Source: Shewanella donghaensis
GTDB lineage: Bacteria > Pseudomonadota > Gammaproteobacteria > Enterobacterales > Shewanellaceae
NCBI RefSeq assembly: GCF_007567505.1
Contig: NZ_CP041783.1
Location: 4,712,001 to 4,776,000, forward strand
Length of the DNA stretch: 64,000 nt
Direction: 5' to 3'
The notes beneath the pieces were generated by a model. That model was not told the origin of the DNA. It did no database searches and was given only the letters and a program-made list of their open reading frames with translations. Both the position numbers and the translations under genes were made by a program. Shown piece after piece: positions 55,610 through 64,000 of this stretch (its first letter is position 1; every line of letters begins with the position of its first letter).

Positions 55610-56533
55610 ATGACTATTTTAGTATTAGCTGAACATGATAATGCGAGCTTAAAATTAGATACAGCGAAAGCGGTTAGCGCAGCCGTTGCTATTGGTGGCG
55701 ATGTGCACGTATTAGTTGCGGGTAGCGATTGCGCTGCCGCTGTTACTGCAGCTCAAGCAATAACAGGTGTGAGTAAAGTATTAGTTGCTGATAACGCAGT
55801 ATATAAAGAGCAACTTGCAGAAAGCCTTTCACAATTAGTTGTGAACCTTGCTGGCAATTATGAGCATATTATTTCTGCGGCTAGCAGCGTTGGTAAAGAT
55901 ACGTTACCAAGAGTGGCGGCATTATTAGATGTAGCTCAAATATCAGAAGTGATTGAAGTGGTTAGCGCTGATACCTTTGTGCGTCCTATTTATGCGGGTT
56001 CTGCATTAGCGACAGTTCAGAGTTTAGATGCTAAGAAAGTGCTAACGGTGAGAACCAGTGCATTTGATGCCGCAAGCAATGATGGCTCAGCAGAAGCGGT
56101 AAACGTTGATTTTGTAGCAACAACAAGTACAGAGTTTGTTTCTCAGACATTGACTGTCTCAGAGCGTCCAGAGCTGGGTAGTGCTGGTGTGATTGTATCT
56201 GGTGGCCGCGGTATGGGCAGTGGCGAGAACTTCGCTATTTTAGAAGCATTGGCTGATAAACTTACTGCTGCAGTAGGTGCATCCCGCGCCGCTGTTGATG
56301 CTGGCTATGTACCTAATGATTTACAAGTGGGTCAAACAGGTAAGATTGTTGCACCAGACTTATATATCGCTGTCGGTATCTCTGGCGCTATTCAGCATCT
56401 TGCAGGTATGAAAGACTCTAAAGTGATTGTTGCGATTAACAAAGATCCTGAAGCGCCAATATTCCAAGTTGCTGATTACGGTCTCGAAGCTGATTTATTC
56501 GATGCGATTCCAGAGTTAACTAACTTATTATAA
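55610..56533 (+). CDS. etfA: Electron transfer flavoprotein alpha subunit
   Basis: 307 aa. The C-terminal FAD-binding domain shows VIVSGGRGMGSGENF, AAVGASRAAVDAGYVPNDLQVGQTGKIVAPDLYIAVGISGAIQH (cores GASRAAVD and GISGAIQH) and VIVAINKDPEAPIFQVADYG. Second gene of the etfBA operon, terminated at 56602-56637. Confidence 0.96.
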   Translation: MTILVLAEHDNASLKLDTAKAVSAAVAIGGDVHVLVAGSDCAAAVTAAQAITGVSKVLVADNAVYKEQLAESLSQLVVNLAGNYEHIISAASSVGKDTLPRVAALLDVAQISEVIEVVSADTFVRPIYAGSALATVQSLDAKKVLTVRTSAFDAASNDGSAEAVNVDFVATTSTEFVSQTLTVSERPELGSAGVIVSGGRGMGSGENFAILEALADKLTAAVGASRAAVDAGYVPNDLQVGQTGKIVAPDLYIAVGISGAIQHLAGMKDSKVIVAINKDPEAPIFQVADYGLEADLFDAIPELTNLL

Positions 56534-56601
56534 GTCAGTCATCATTACTGCACTGCTTACAATGTAAATTGATGTTGTAAGTAAGATTGCAAATCGATAT
56601 C

Positions 56602-56637
56602 AAAAAAGGTTTTTACTGCAAAGTAAAAACCTTTTTT
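56602..56637 (+). terminator. etfBA terminator
   Basis: Stem GGTTTTTAC / GTAAAAACC with a 6-nt loop, A run before and T6 after. Confidence 0.93.
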
Positions 56638-57179
56638 ATGTGAAAAATTTTATTTAGCGAATGACTTATTGTTATTTTTATCTGTGCTAAGACTTTAGTT
56701 ACTATGCTTACTTACTATGAATACTTTTGCATTACTATTTAATTATAACGATATAACTTATTCATTATGGCTATATCTTTATAATATGCGCCATTGAAAT
56801 ACTGCAGTTAAATATATGTAAGTCATCATTTTAACTTGTCACTAGAATAAAATGTGTGGAGTATTCACTCTATTGCCGCTAGATGCTTAATCATTTATTT
56901 CCTTGATTTAGTATGTAGCTATATAATCTACGCCATTAAAATTCACTTTTATTGAATAAATTAAATGTTAACAATCGAGCATATTTTGCTTCTTTAATTA
57001 TCAAGTTGACTCTGCTTTAATAATGAACTGATGCTAACAAATCGTTACACACCTGATAATCCTGTGTGTTCAGTTTTGGTTGTGATGTTATTTATCACAA
57101 GATAAGCTAGTTTTATCTGGCAATGATCCTTCCGCTTATGTTTGTATGTTGTGGTGTTAATACACAGATGACTTTCTGT
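56638..57179. other. AT-rich non-coding stretch before the riboswitch
   Basis: About 540 bp without a gene. Two related stretches, CTATATCTTTATAATATGCG at 56772 and CTATATAATCTACGCC at 56920, look like weak repeats of each other. The promoter of the riboswitch-controlled gene must be here; TTGACT at 57005-57010 is a -35 candidate, without a convincing -10. Confidence 0.45.
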
Positions 57180-57335
57180 TGTTAGCATAAGTAGAGGTGC
57201 ATTAAGTAAAAGTATGGTTGAGTTGGGTGATTCCGATAGCTTTACCTGAAAGGATTTAGTGCCGAAGTGAATGTGTTCTATCAAAACCATTTGCTGGGGC
57301 AGCTACCGAAAGGGGCTGCACTGTCATAGTAATTT
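57180..57335 (+). promoter_or_regulatory. Lysine riboswitch (L box)
   Basis: The invariant blocks of the lysine aptamer occur in order: AGAGGTGC (57193), CCTGAAAGG (57244), GTGCCGAAGTG (57261), GCTGGGGCAGC (57293), GAAAGGGGCTGC and CACTGTCAT (57319). GGTGC and GTGCC form the P2 arm. A 150-nt leader remains before the start codon; a candidate hairpin at 57334-57353 (TTTTGTCC / GGATAAAA) may belong to the expression platform. Lysine should turn the downstream transporter gene off. Confidence 0.92.
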
Positions 57336-57480
57336 TTGTCCGTTTGGATAAAAGAATAGATATCGATGATGATATCGATATTACTGTGGAGTGCTACTGA
57401 GAAGATTTTTGTTTACGCTATCTGTGTAAACTTGCCTTATCAGTTATCCTCCATTCGTACTCAACGAAGAAATTATAAAA

Positions 57481-59037
57481 ATGATGATAACAAGTTATGC
57501 CGATTCGGCACTTTCTCTATTGCCGCCAGTCGTGGCAATTATATTGGCGATTTTAACTCGCCGAGTTTTACTTTCATTAGGCCTAGGTATTATTGCCGGG
57601 GTATTCCTGCTAGCTGACTTCTCTGTTAGTGCTGCTGCATCTAACCTAGTGTCAACTGTGACTAGCCTAGTGTGGGATGATGGCGCGCTTAACGCCTGGA
57701 ATTTGCAGATTATTGGTTTCCTGGTTGTGTTAGGGATGATAACCGCTTTAATCACCGTCAGTGGCTCTGCACGCGCATTTGCCGATTGGGCGCATCAACG
57801 CATTCGTAATAAGCGTGACGCGAAACTCATGACCATGTTTTTAGGTGTAGTTGTTTTCATTGATGACTACTTTAACAGTATTGTGGTTGGTTCAATTGCC
57901 CGACCAATTACTGATCGCTACCATATTTCGCGCGCAAAACTGGCTTATCTTCTTGATTCAACTGCTGCACCTATTTGTGTTATCTCACCAGTATCAAGCT
58001 GGGGCGCATACATTATTGCGCTAATCGGCGGTATTTTAACGGCTCACGGCTTTGCTGATACTGGTCATTTAAGCGTTTTCTTACAAATGATCCCAATGAA
58101 TTTCTATGCCATTTTCGCATTGTTATTATTGTTGTGTGTAGCCTTGTTCGGTTTAGACATTGGCCCTATGCGTCAACATGAACAAAATGCACAAAAAGGT
58201 GAGTTATTCGACGAATCGAAAGGTTTACCACCAGGTGCTACAGCTGATTTACCTGAAGCTGACACCGGTAAAATCATTGGCTTATTTCTACCCATTTTCG
58301 TATTAGTGGCTGCAACATTCTATTTCATGGTGGCATCAGGTGCAGATGCGCTTACTGCGAATTCATTGCCATTTAGTCTGCTAGGTGCTTTTGAAAACAC
58401 TGAAGTGAGTGAGTCATTATTTTATGGTTCATTAGTGGGCCTAGTTGTGACCTTAGCACTTGCTGCGCAGCAAAAAATTGGCATGTCGATGGTGCTTACT
58501 GGCATCAAAGTCGGCGCTAAGTCAATGTTACCGGCAATCTACATTCTTGTTTTTGCTTGGACAATCTCCTCGGTGATTGGCAATCTTGAAACGGGTAAGT
58601 ACATGGCAAGCCTAGCGACGGGTAATATTCCGTTTGCGATGCTACCAGCGGTGTTATTCCTATTAGCAGGTTTAACAGCATTCTCTACCGGCACTAGCTG
58701 GGGTACGTTTGGTATTATGTTGCCAATCGCTGCTGATATGGCGATGGGCAGTGACAGCACCATGATGCTACCTATGCTTGCAGCAGTATTGTCTGGCGCA
58801 GTATTTGGGGATCATTGTTCACCGATTTCAGATACCACTATCTTGAGCTCTACAGGTGCAAGTTGTCATCATATTGACCACGTTGTTACCCAATTACCAT
58901 ATGCGTTAATTGTGGCAGTGATAAGCTTAATTGGTTATCTGGTATTAGGATTTACTGCTTCTGTTGCAATGGGCTTAATCACTTGTAGTGCGCTATTTAT
59001 TCTGACGGTTATCGGACTTAAAGTGATAACGAAATAG
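57481..59037 (+). CDS. lysW: NhaC-family transporter, probable lysine transporter
   Basis: 518 aa with about 12 membrane segments. Annotated families would call it a Na+/H+ antiporter (NhaC/ion-transporter superfamily); conserved FIDDYFNSIVVGSIARPITD, LDSTAAPICVISPVSSWG, and GDHCSPISDTTILSSTGASC (core HCSPISDTTILSS). The lysine riboswitch in its leader indicates it is the predicted lysine importer LysW type rather than a pH-homeostasis antiporter. Start ATG 57481 (or 57484), with GAAGAA upstream. Confidence 0.88.
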   Translation: MMITSYADSALSLLPPVVAIILAILTRRVLLSLGLGIIAGVFLLADFSVSAAASNLVSTVTSLVWDDGALNAWNLQIIGFLVVLGMITALITVSGSARAFADWAHQRIRNKRDAKLMTMFLGVVVFIDDYFNSIVVGSIARPITDRYHISRAKLAYLLDSTAAPICVISPVSSWGAYIIALIGGILTAHGFADTGHLSVFLQMIPMNFYAIFALLLLLCVALFGLDIGPMRQHEQNAQKGELFDESKGLPPGATADLPEADTGKIIGLFLPIFVLVAATFYFMVASGADALTANSLPFSLLGAFENTEVSESLFYGSLVGLVVTLALAAQQKIGMSMVLTGIKVGAKSMLPAIYILVFAWTISSVIGNLETGKYMASLATGNIPFAMLPAVLFLLAGLTAFSTGTSWGTFGIMLPIAADMAMGSDSTMMLPMLAAVLSGAVFGDHCSPISDTTILSSTGASCHHIDHVVTQLPYALIVAVISLIGYLVLGFTASVAMGLITCSALFILTVIGLKVITK

Positions 59038-59081
59038 TGATATCTAATTAGCTTCAACGAAGCTGTTAAGTGTTAAGTAAC

Positions 59082-59114
59082 AAAAATGCCGCTTAATTGA
59101 GCGGCATTTTTTTG
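59082..59114. terminator. Bidirectional terminator between the transporter and dcp
   Basis: Stem AAAATGCCGCT / AGCGGCATTTT with a short loop, A run left and T run right. Serves the two convergent genes. Confidence 0.93.
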
Positions 59115-59161
59115 TTTGTTATTGAGGGTGCTTTTAGCTAAAGCGCCTCAATTTATTTACA

Positions 59162-61303
59162 CTAGTTTAGACCACGACGTTCAAGTAATGCATCAGTGGT
59201 CGGCTCTTGACCTCTGAAGGCTTTATAAGCCTCCATTGGTGGTACTGAGTTACCCACTTCACGAATGGTCTTACGATACTTCATGCCAATTTCACGATTT
59301 AGTCCACCTTGGGTTTGAACGTAAGCAAAAGCATCTGCTGCAAGGATTTCACTCCACATGTAAGCGTAGTAACTTGCAGAGTAGCCACCCGGGAAGGCGT
59401 GAGCAAAGTAGCTTGAACGGTAACGAGGTGGTACCGCTTTAATATCAACGCCGTGTTTTTTCAGGGCACTAGCTTCAAAGCTGGCCACATCTTGTAATGG
59501 CGCATCAGCAGTAAGTGAATGCCACTCTAAATCAACTAAAGCCGCCGCCATATACTCTAAGGTATCAAAACCTTGATTGAAGCTGCGAGACTCCAGTAAC
59601 TTTCCTAGTAGCGCCTCAGGAATAACTTCACCCGTTTCATAGTGCTTGGCGTAGTTAGCCAGTACTTTAGGGTGCGCAGCCCAGTCTTCTTCAAATGTCG
59701 ATGGAAACTCAACAAAGTCGCGTGATACTGAAGTGCCTGCAAGTGATGGGTAGGTGACTTTTGAGAACATGCCGTGAGTGCCATGACCCATTTCATGGAA
59801 CATGGTAGTCACTTCGCTGTAGCTGACAAATGTTGGCTGACCTTCAGGGGCTTTTTTAATGTTCATTACATTAACCACTACAGGCTTGTTGTTTAATAAC
59901 TCAGACTGACCCACAAACGAGCTCATCCAAGCTCCGCCACGTTTACCTTCACGAGAAAAGTAGTCAGCATAAAAGATGGCCATACTACTGCCATCTTCAT
60001 CAAACATTTCATAGGCTTTTACATCGGGGTGGTAAACCGGTAAATCTGGACGCGGTGTTAGTGTCACTCCGTATAGTTCTTTCAGGGTGAAAAATACGCC
60101 ATCTTCAAGCACGCGATCAAATTCAAAGTATGGCTTAATTGAAGCCGCATCTAAGTCATACTTTTCTTTACGAACAAGCTCAGCATAATAAGCCCAATCC
60201 CATGCTTCAAGGCTAAAGTCGCCGCCCATTTTGGTGATCATTGCTTGAATGTCAGCGGCTTCTTTTTGGGTGTTTTCAACCACAGCAGGTACCATTGAGC
60301 CAAACATGTCGTAAACCGCTGACGGTGTTTTGGCCATTTGTGGTGCTAAGCGATAATCCGCCCAGCTTTTAAACCCAAGTAAATGAGCTTTTTCGGCACG
60401 TAATTGTGCTAAACGAGCCACTAACGAAGCGGTTTCATTGTCACCCGTTAAGCCGCGATTAGCAGATGCTTGCCAGACTCGTTCACGCAGTTGGCGATTG
60501 TCTAGTTGGGCTAATACTGGCTGGCGAGTGGTATTGGTAATGCTAAGTAAATATTTGCCTTCATGGCCAGCAGCACTGGCATCAATGGCTGCTGATTTAA
60601 TTGCTGTTGCAGATAAACCCGCAAGCTCTGACTTATGATCAACAACCACGGCGATTTCTTTACTTAAGCGCATTAGACGTTGAGAAAACTCGTTGGTTAA
60701 TGTTGATTGCTCTTCATTAAGTACACGAATTTGCTGTTTTTGCGCTTCGGTTAGCTTAGCGCCTGCCAGTACAAAACGTTGATGATAAACTTCAATTAAG
60801 CGTTTGGCTTCAGGGGTAATATCCAAGCTGTCACGACTTGCATAAATGGTTTCAATTCGGCTAAAAAGCTGAGCATTCAAATTAATGTTGTCAGAATGGG
60901 CGGCCATTTTAGGCGCCATAATACCTTGAACTTTACGTAATTCAGGGTTACTTGTTGAGCCGGTTAAATTGTAAAAAACCTTCGAAGTACGACCTAATAG
61001 CTCGCCGCTTTTTTCCATGGCAACAATGGTATTTTCAAAGGTGGCTGGTTCTGGGTTGGCAGCAATAACCAGAATTTGCTGATAATGCTCCGCCATGCCT
61101 TGTTCAAGCGCAGGTAAGAAATGCTCATTTTTTATGTTAGCAAAGTTAGGCGTTTGATATTGTAAGCTGCTTGGAGCAAAAAAAGGGTTATCTGCTTGTA
61201 TCATTGTGACGTTTTCAGCTTGGGTTGTATTAGTATCTGAGATAGTGCATCCACCTACAACGATTGTGGCAGCAATAGCTGCAGCAACAAGTGTTTTATG
61301 CAT
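59162..61303 (-). CDS. dcp: M3-family peptidyl-dipeptidase (Dcp-like lipoprotein)
   Basis: 713 aa. An N-terminal lipoprotein-type signal (AATIVVGGC, Cys ~19) suggests periplasmic location tethered to a membrane. The M3 catalytic motif HEMGHGTHGMFS (~480) has the third zinc ligand in FVEFPSTFEEDW. The family removes C-terminal dipeptides. Length fits Dcp (about 680) plus the leader. Convergent with the lysine transporter. Confidence 0.93.
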   Translation of the reverse strand: MHKTLVAAAIAATIVVGGCTISDTNTTQAENVTMIQADNPFFAPSSLQYQTPNFANIKNEHFLPALEQGMAEHYQQILVIAANPEPATFENTIVAMEKSGELLGRTSKVFYNLTGSTSNPELRKVQGIMAPKMAAHSDNINLNAQLFSRIETIYASRDSLDITPEAKRLIEVYHQRFVLAGAKLTEAQKQQIRVLNEEQSTLTNEFSQRLMRLSKEIAVVVDHKSELAGLSATAIKSAAIDASAAGHEGKYLLSITNTTRQPVLAQLDNRQLRERVWQASANRGLTGDNETASLVARLAQLRAEKAHLLGFKSWADYRLAPQMAKTPSAVYDMFGSMVPAVVENTQKEAADIQAMITKMGGDFSLEAWDWAYYAELVRKEKYDLDAASIKPYFEFDRVLEDGVFFTLKELYGVTLTPRPDLPVYHPDVKAYEMFDEDGSSMAIFYADYFSREGKRGGAWMSSFVGQSELLNNKPVVVNVMNIKKAPEGQPTFVSYSEVTTMFHEMGHGTHGMFSKVTYPSLAGTSVSRDFVEFPSTFEEDWAAHPKVLANYAKHYETGEVIPEALLGKLLESRSFNQGFDTLEYMAAALVDLEWHSLTADAPLQDVASFEASALKKHGVDIKAVPPRYRSSYFAHAFPGGYSASYYAYMWSEILAADAFAYVQTQGGLNREIGMKYRKTIREVGNSVPPMEAYKAFRGQEPTTDALLERRGLN

Positions 61304-61608
61304 TGTTTTCGACTTCCTATTATAGTTTTTTGTCCAAACAATCTATCAATTGTTTCTTAATCGTATCTGAAGTAATGCAAGATCTGTGAAGCTTGTAGTC
61401 GTTTATAACTTTAATCGCTCAATAACTGTGACTTGTTAACTGGAATTAACAAGTCATTACTGCTGCGGGGGGTGTTAATCGCTTAAAGCTGCAGTAGCTT
61501 GGTGGCGATTTATTGTGATATTGCCATGAGTTTATCGATTCTAGCGCTTATTTCGCTGCTGAATAAATGATAAACTGCCACGGAAAATAATCATAAGGAC
61601 GCACCGTT
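61304..61608. other. Divergent region between dcp and tdk
   Basis: 305 bp holding two divergent promoters. The direct repeat TTAACTGGAATTAACAAG lies near 61437-61453. AAGGA at 61595-61599 is the tdk ribosome-binding site. No RNA gene seen. Confidence 0.5.
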
Positions 61609-62187
61609 TTGGCACAACTCTACTTCTACTATTCTGCTATGAATGCAGGTAAATCAACTTCGCTACTGCAATCATCGTATAACTACCGCGAGCGCGGCAT
61701 GAATACCTTAGTAATGACGGCGTCAATTGATAATCGTTATGGTGTCGGAAAAGTGTCTTCACGAATTGGTATAGAAACTGAAGCACAAGTGTTTAGTGAC
61801 GGTGATAACTTAGCTGAATATATTGAAAACGAACTTAATAAGCAGAAGTTACACTGTATTTTAATTGATGAGTCGCAGTTTTTAAGCAAAGAGCAAGTTA
61901 AGCAATTAACCCATGTGGTGGATAATTTAGATATCCCAGTATTGTGTTACGGTTTGAAAACCGACTTCCAAGGGGAGTTGTTTAACGGTAGCCAGTATCT
62001 ATTAGCTTGGGCTGATAAGCTGGTGGAACTGAAAACCATTTGTCATTGTGGCCGTAAAGCCAACATGGTTGTTAGATTGGATCATAATGGTAAACCCATG
62101 CGCGAAGGCGAGCAAGTTGCTATTGGCGGTAACGAAAGCTACGAGTCAGTTTGTCGTAAGCATTTTAGAGAATTTCTTTGGGACTAA
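61609..62187 (+). CDS. tdk: Thymidine kinase
   Basis: 192 aa type II thymidine kinase phosphorylating deoxythymidine with ATP. P-loop MNAGKSTSLLQSS (~11), catalytic Glu in LIDESQFLSKEQV (~88), lasso GLKTDFQGELFNGSQYLLAWAD (core KTDFQGELF) and zinc-binding cysteines CHCGRKA and SVCRKHF. Start TTG at 61609 with AAGGA nine bases upstream; no ATG alternative leaves the MAQLYFYYSAMNAGK N-terminus intact. Confidence 0.95.
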   Translation: MAQLYFYYSAMNAGKSTSLLQSSYNYRERGMNTLVMTASIDNRYGVGKVSSRIGIETEAQVFSDGDNLAEYIENELNKQKLHCILIDESQFLSKEQVKQLTHVVDNLDIPVLCYGLKTDFQGELFNGSQYLLAWADKLVELKTICHCGRKANMVVRLDHNGKPMREGEQVAIGGNESYESVCRKHFREFLWD

Positions 62188-62217
62188 TTCGTTGCTGTTA
62201 ACGAGTGACTCTTAAAT

Positions 62218-62255
62218 AAAAACAGCGCCTATATTGATTTATAGGCGCTGTTTTT
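62218..62255. terminator. Bidirectional terminator between tdk and the acyl-CoA dehydrogenase
   Basis: A 12-bp GC-rich stem ACAGCGCCTATA / TATAGGCGCTGT with A/T runs on both sides. Confidence 0.94.
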
Positions 62256-62293
62256 GTTTGAACTTGTTTTTGACAGTTACTTACAAAGCACCG

Positions 62294-64000
62294 TTAAAAA
62301 TCTGCTTCATCAAAATTAGCAATATGCTTGCTACTTGCTTCAATTTGTTTTCTTAAACTACGAGTTTGGGTTCCCCAGTAGCTCATGTAAAACTGAGCCG
62401 TTTTAAGTTTGCCTTTATAGAACTCAGTTTCTTCAGTGCCAGCATCCAATGCGGCTAACGAGGTTACTGCAATACGGGTCCACATCCACGCCAGCGTGGT
62501 GATGCCAAATAGCTGCATGTAGGCCATAGAAGCTGCGCCAATAATATCTGGGTTAGTCGTGGCAGATTTGACAATAAAGCCAGTGGCTTTTTCTAAGTCG
62601 CCAGCGGCATCCATTAAGCCTGCAATATAAGGCTGCATGTTTGAATTGGCGCTGTTTTCTTGGATGAGTTGTTTAACCATCCCTGACCACAATGTCAGTG
62701 CAGCGCCTTTATCCGAGAGTAATTTACGGCCAACCAAATCTAACGCTTGCACGCCATTAGTGCCTTCATAAAGCATCGCAATACGAATATCGCGGACAAA
62801 TTGCTCCATGCCCCATTCATTGATATAACCGTGACCGCCGTAAACCTGCTGTGCATCAACACAGGCTTTAAAGCCTTGGTCGGTGACAAAGCCTTTCACA
62901 ATCGGGGTAAATAATGCGGCCAGCATTGAAGCTTGTTTAGCTTGTGCTGGATCGTTATGACGCTCTGCGGCATCAAGCCATAATGCTTGTTGACCCATTA
63001 GTGCACGGGTACCTTCATTGAAGGATTTTTGCGACAACAGCATTCTGCGCACATCACCATGGACAATAATCGAGTCAGCGGCTTGCTCAGGTTGCTTAAC
63101 ACCAGAAAGTGCCCGACCTTGAATACGGTCTTTGGCATAGACAAGTGCGTTTTGATAAGCGATATCAGAGACACCTAAGCCTTGAATACCGACACCTAAG
63201 CGCGCTTGATTCATCATAGTGAACATGGCTTTAAGACCTTGGTGGGGCGCACCGACTAATTCGCCAATAGCATTGTCAAACAACATCACACAAGTTGAGT
63301 TACCGTGAATCCCCATTTTATGCTCAAGACCTGTGGCGCTTAAACTATTCGCCTGACCTAAACTGCCATCATCATTTACCATGAATTTAGGTACTGCAAA
63401 TAAAGAGATGCCTTTTACGCCATCGGGAGCATCAGGTAACTTTGCTAATACAAGGTGGATAATATTTTCAGCAAGATCGTGGTCGCCTGATGAGATAAAT
63501 ATTTTCTCGCCGCTAATGGCAAACTGGCCATCTTCGGTAGGAATCGCTTTGGTGCGCAGTAGGGCTAAATCAGTACCTGCATGAGATTCTGTTAAATTCA
63601 TGGTGCCAGTCCATTCACCACTGACGAGTTTTTCGAGGTATTTTTGTTTCAGTGCATCACTGCCATGAACGTGAATAGCGGAGTAAGCGCCATGAGTCAG
63701 GCCTGGATACATGGCAAAGGCCATGTTGGTAGCGGTTTTCATTTCAGTGGCAAAAGTGCCAATGACTTCAGGTAAGCCTTGGCCACCATATTCAGGATCA
63801 CAGGTCAGCGTTGCCCAGCCATCATCGACGTATTTTTGATATGCCTCTTTAAAGCCCTTTGGGGTAATGACATTACCATCAACAAGTTTACAGCCTTCTA
63901 GATCACCTGTGGCATTCAGTGGCAGCATAATATCAGTCGTGAAATCAGCAACACCTTGTAAAATTGCATCGGTGAGTTCGGGATCAATTTCATCAAAACC
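62294..64000 (-). CDS. Acyl-CoA dehydrogenase (5' end outside the window)
   Basis: 568 codons are visible and the frame is open to base 64000 (GFDEIDPELTDAIL precedes the first internal Met), so the start lies beyond. FAD-dependent alpha,beta-dehydrogenation of acyl-CoA in fatty acid oxidation; electrons would pass to EtfAB, encoded nearby. Motifs: MNLTESHAGTDLALLRTKA (core TESHAGTD), ISGEKIFISSGDHD, and YGGHGYINEWGMEQFVRDIRIAMLYEGTNGVQALDL (core YEGTNGVQ, with the catalytic-Glu region). It belongs to the about 600-aa acyl-CoA dehydrogenase class with a C-terminal extension. Confidence 0.94.
   Translation of the reverse strand, partial: GFDEIDPELTDAILQGVADFTTDIMLPLNATGDLEGCKLVDGNVITPKGFKEAYQKYVDDGWATLTCDPEYGGQGLPEVIGTFATEMKTATNMAFAMYPGLTHGAYSAIHVHGSDALKQKYLEKLVSGEWTGTMNLTESHAGTDLALLRTKAIPTEDGQFAISGEKIFISSGDHDLAENIIHLVLAKLPDAPDGVKGISLFAVPKFMVNDDGSLGQANSLSATGLEHKMGIHGNSTCVMLFDNAIGELVGAPHQGLKAMFTMMNQARLGVGIQGLGVSDIAYQNALVYAKDRIQGRALSGVKQPEQAADSIIVHGDVRRMLLSQKSFNEGTRALMGQQALWLDAAERHNDPAQAKQASMLAALFTPIVKGFVTDQGFKACVDAQQVYGGHGYINEWGMEQFVRDIRIAMLYEGTNGVQALDLVGRKLLSDKGAALTLWSGMVKQLIQENSANSNMQPYIAGLMDAAGDLEKATGFIVKSATTNPDIIGAASMAYMQLFGITTLAWMWTRIAVTSLAALDAGTEETEFYKGKLKTAQFYMSYWGTQTRSLRKQIEASSKHIANFDEADF

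Overview
The window looks like chromosome of an EPA-producing marine gammaproteobacterium, most likely Shewanella. Evidence: a pfa polyunsaturated fatty acid synthase cluster with a 5'-extended PfaA carrying six ACPs, a typical Shewanella gene set (RdgC, PhoBR, EtfBA, RcsF/TrmO/ProS, S9/M61/M1/M3 peptidases), and a base composition near 40% GC by eye. The species cannot be fixed from the sequence alone.

Layout. 1-16308 (minus strand): pfaR-pfaA-pfaB-pfaC, joined by 4-base start/stop overlaps; pfaC runs off the left edge, and pfaD would lie beyond it. 16669-19768 (plus): an EF-G-like GTPase and pfaE, the phosphopantetheinyl transferase that would activate the PfaA ACPs. A TCTA microsatellite separates pfaE from isocitrate dehydrogenase. 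21478-33169: an S9 peptidase, a DUF3192/xni/ppnN group, a diguanylate cyclase, a TPR protein with a degenerate GGDEF domain and an M61 peptidase. 33376-42146: rdgC, a porin, phoB-phoR, a 14-bp tandem repeat, a SelO-like pseudokinase of different base composition, and pstS behind a clear Pho box. 42302-44092: M1 aminopeptidase.

44102-46757 is the most interesting part. It has no convincing protein gene but holds six directly repeated minus-strand transcription units. Each has a conserved GAAC-N-TC type (sigmaE/ECF-like) promoter, an internal CAUCAUCaUCCC segment followed by a small hairpin, and a strong intrinsic terminator. The segment closely resembles the seed of the enterobacterial sigmaE-dependent sRNA MicA, and it can pair with the Shine-Dalgarno/start region of the porin gene in this same window. 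I interpret this as a tandem family of MicA-like envelope-stress sRNAs.

46870-64000: glutathione peroxidase, a YfaZ-like outer-membrane protein, an NlpE-like lipoprotein with a patatin, proS/acetyltransferase/trmO/rcsF, an H-NS family protein, etfBA, an NhaC-family transporter behind a lysine riboswitch (probably a lysine transporter), Dcp-type M3 peptidase, thymidine kinase and a partial acyl-CoA dehydrogenase.

Themes: lipid metabolism (PUFA synthase, ETF, acyl-CoA dehydrogenase, patatin), envelope stress and porin control (sRNAs, RcsF, NlpE-like, porin) and phosphate control (PhoBR, PstS). No tRNA, rRNA, CRISPR array or intact insertion sequence was seen. PfaR itself looks like a domesticated IS481-type transposase.
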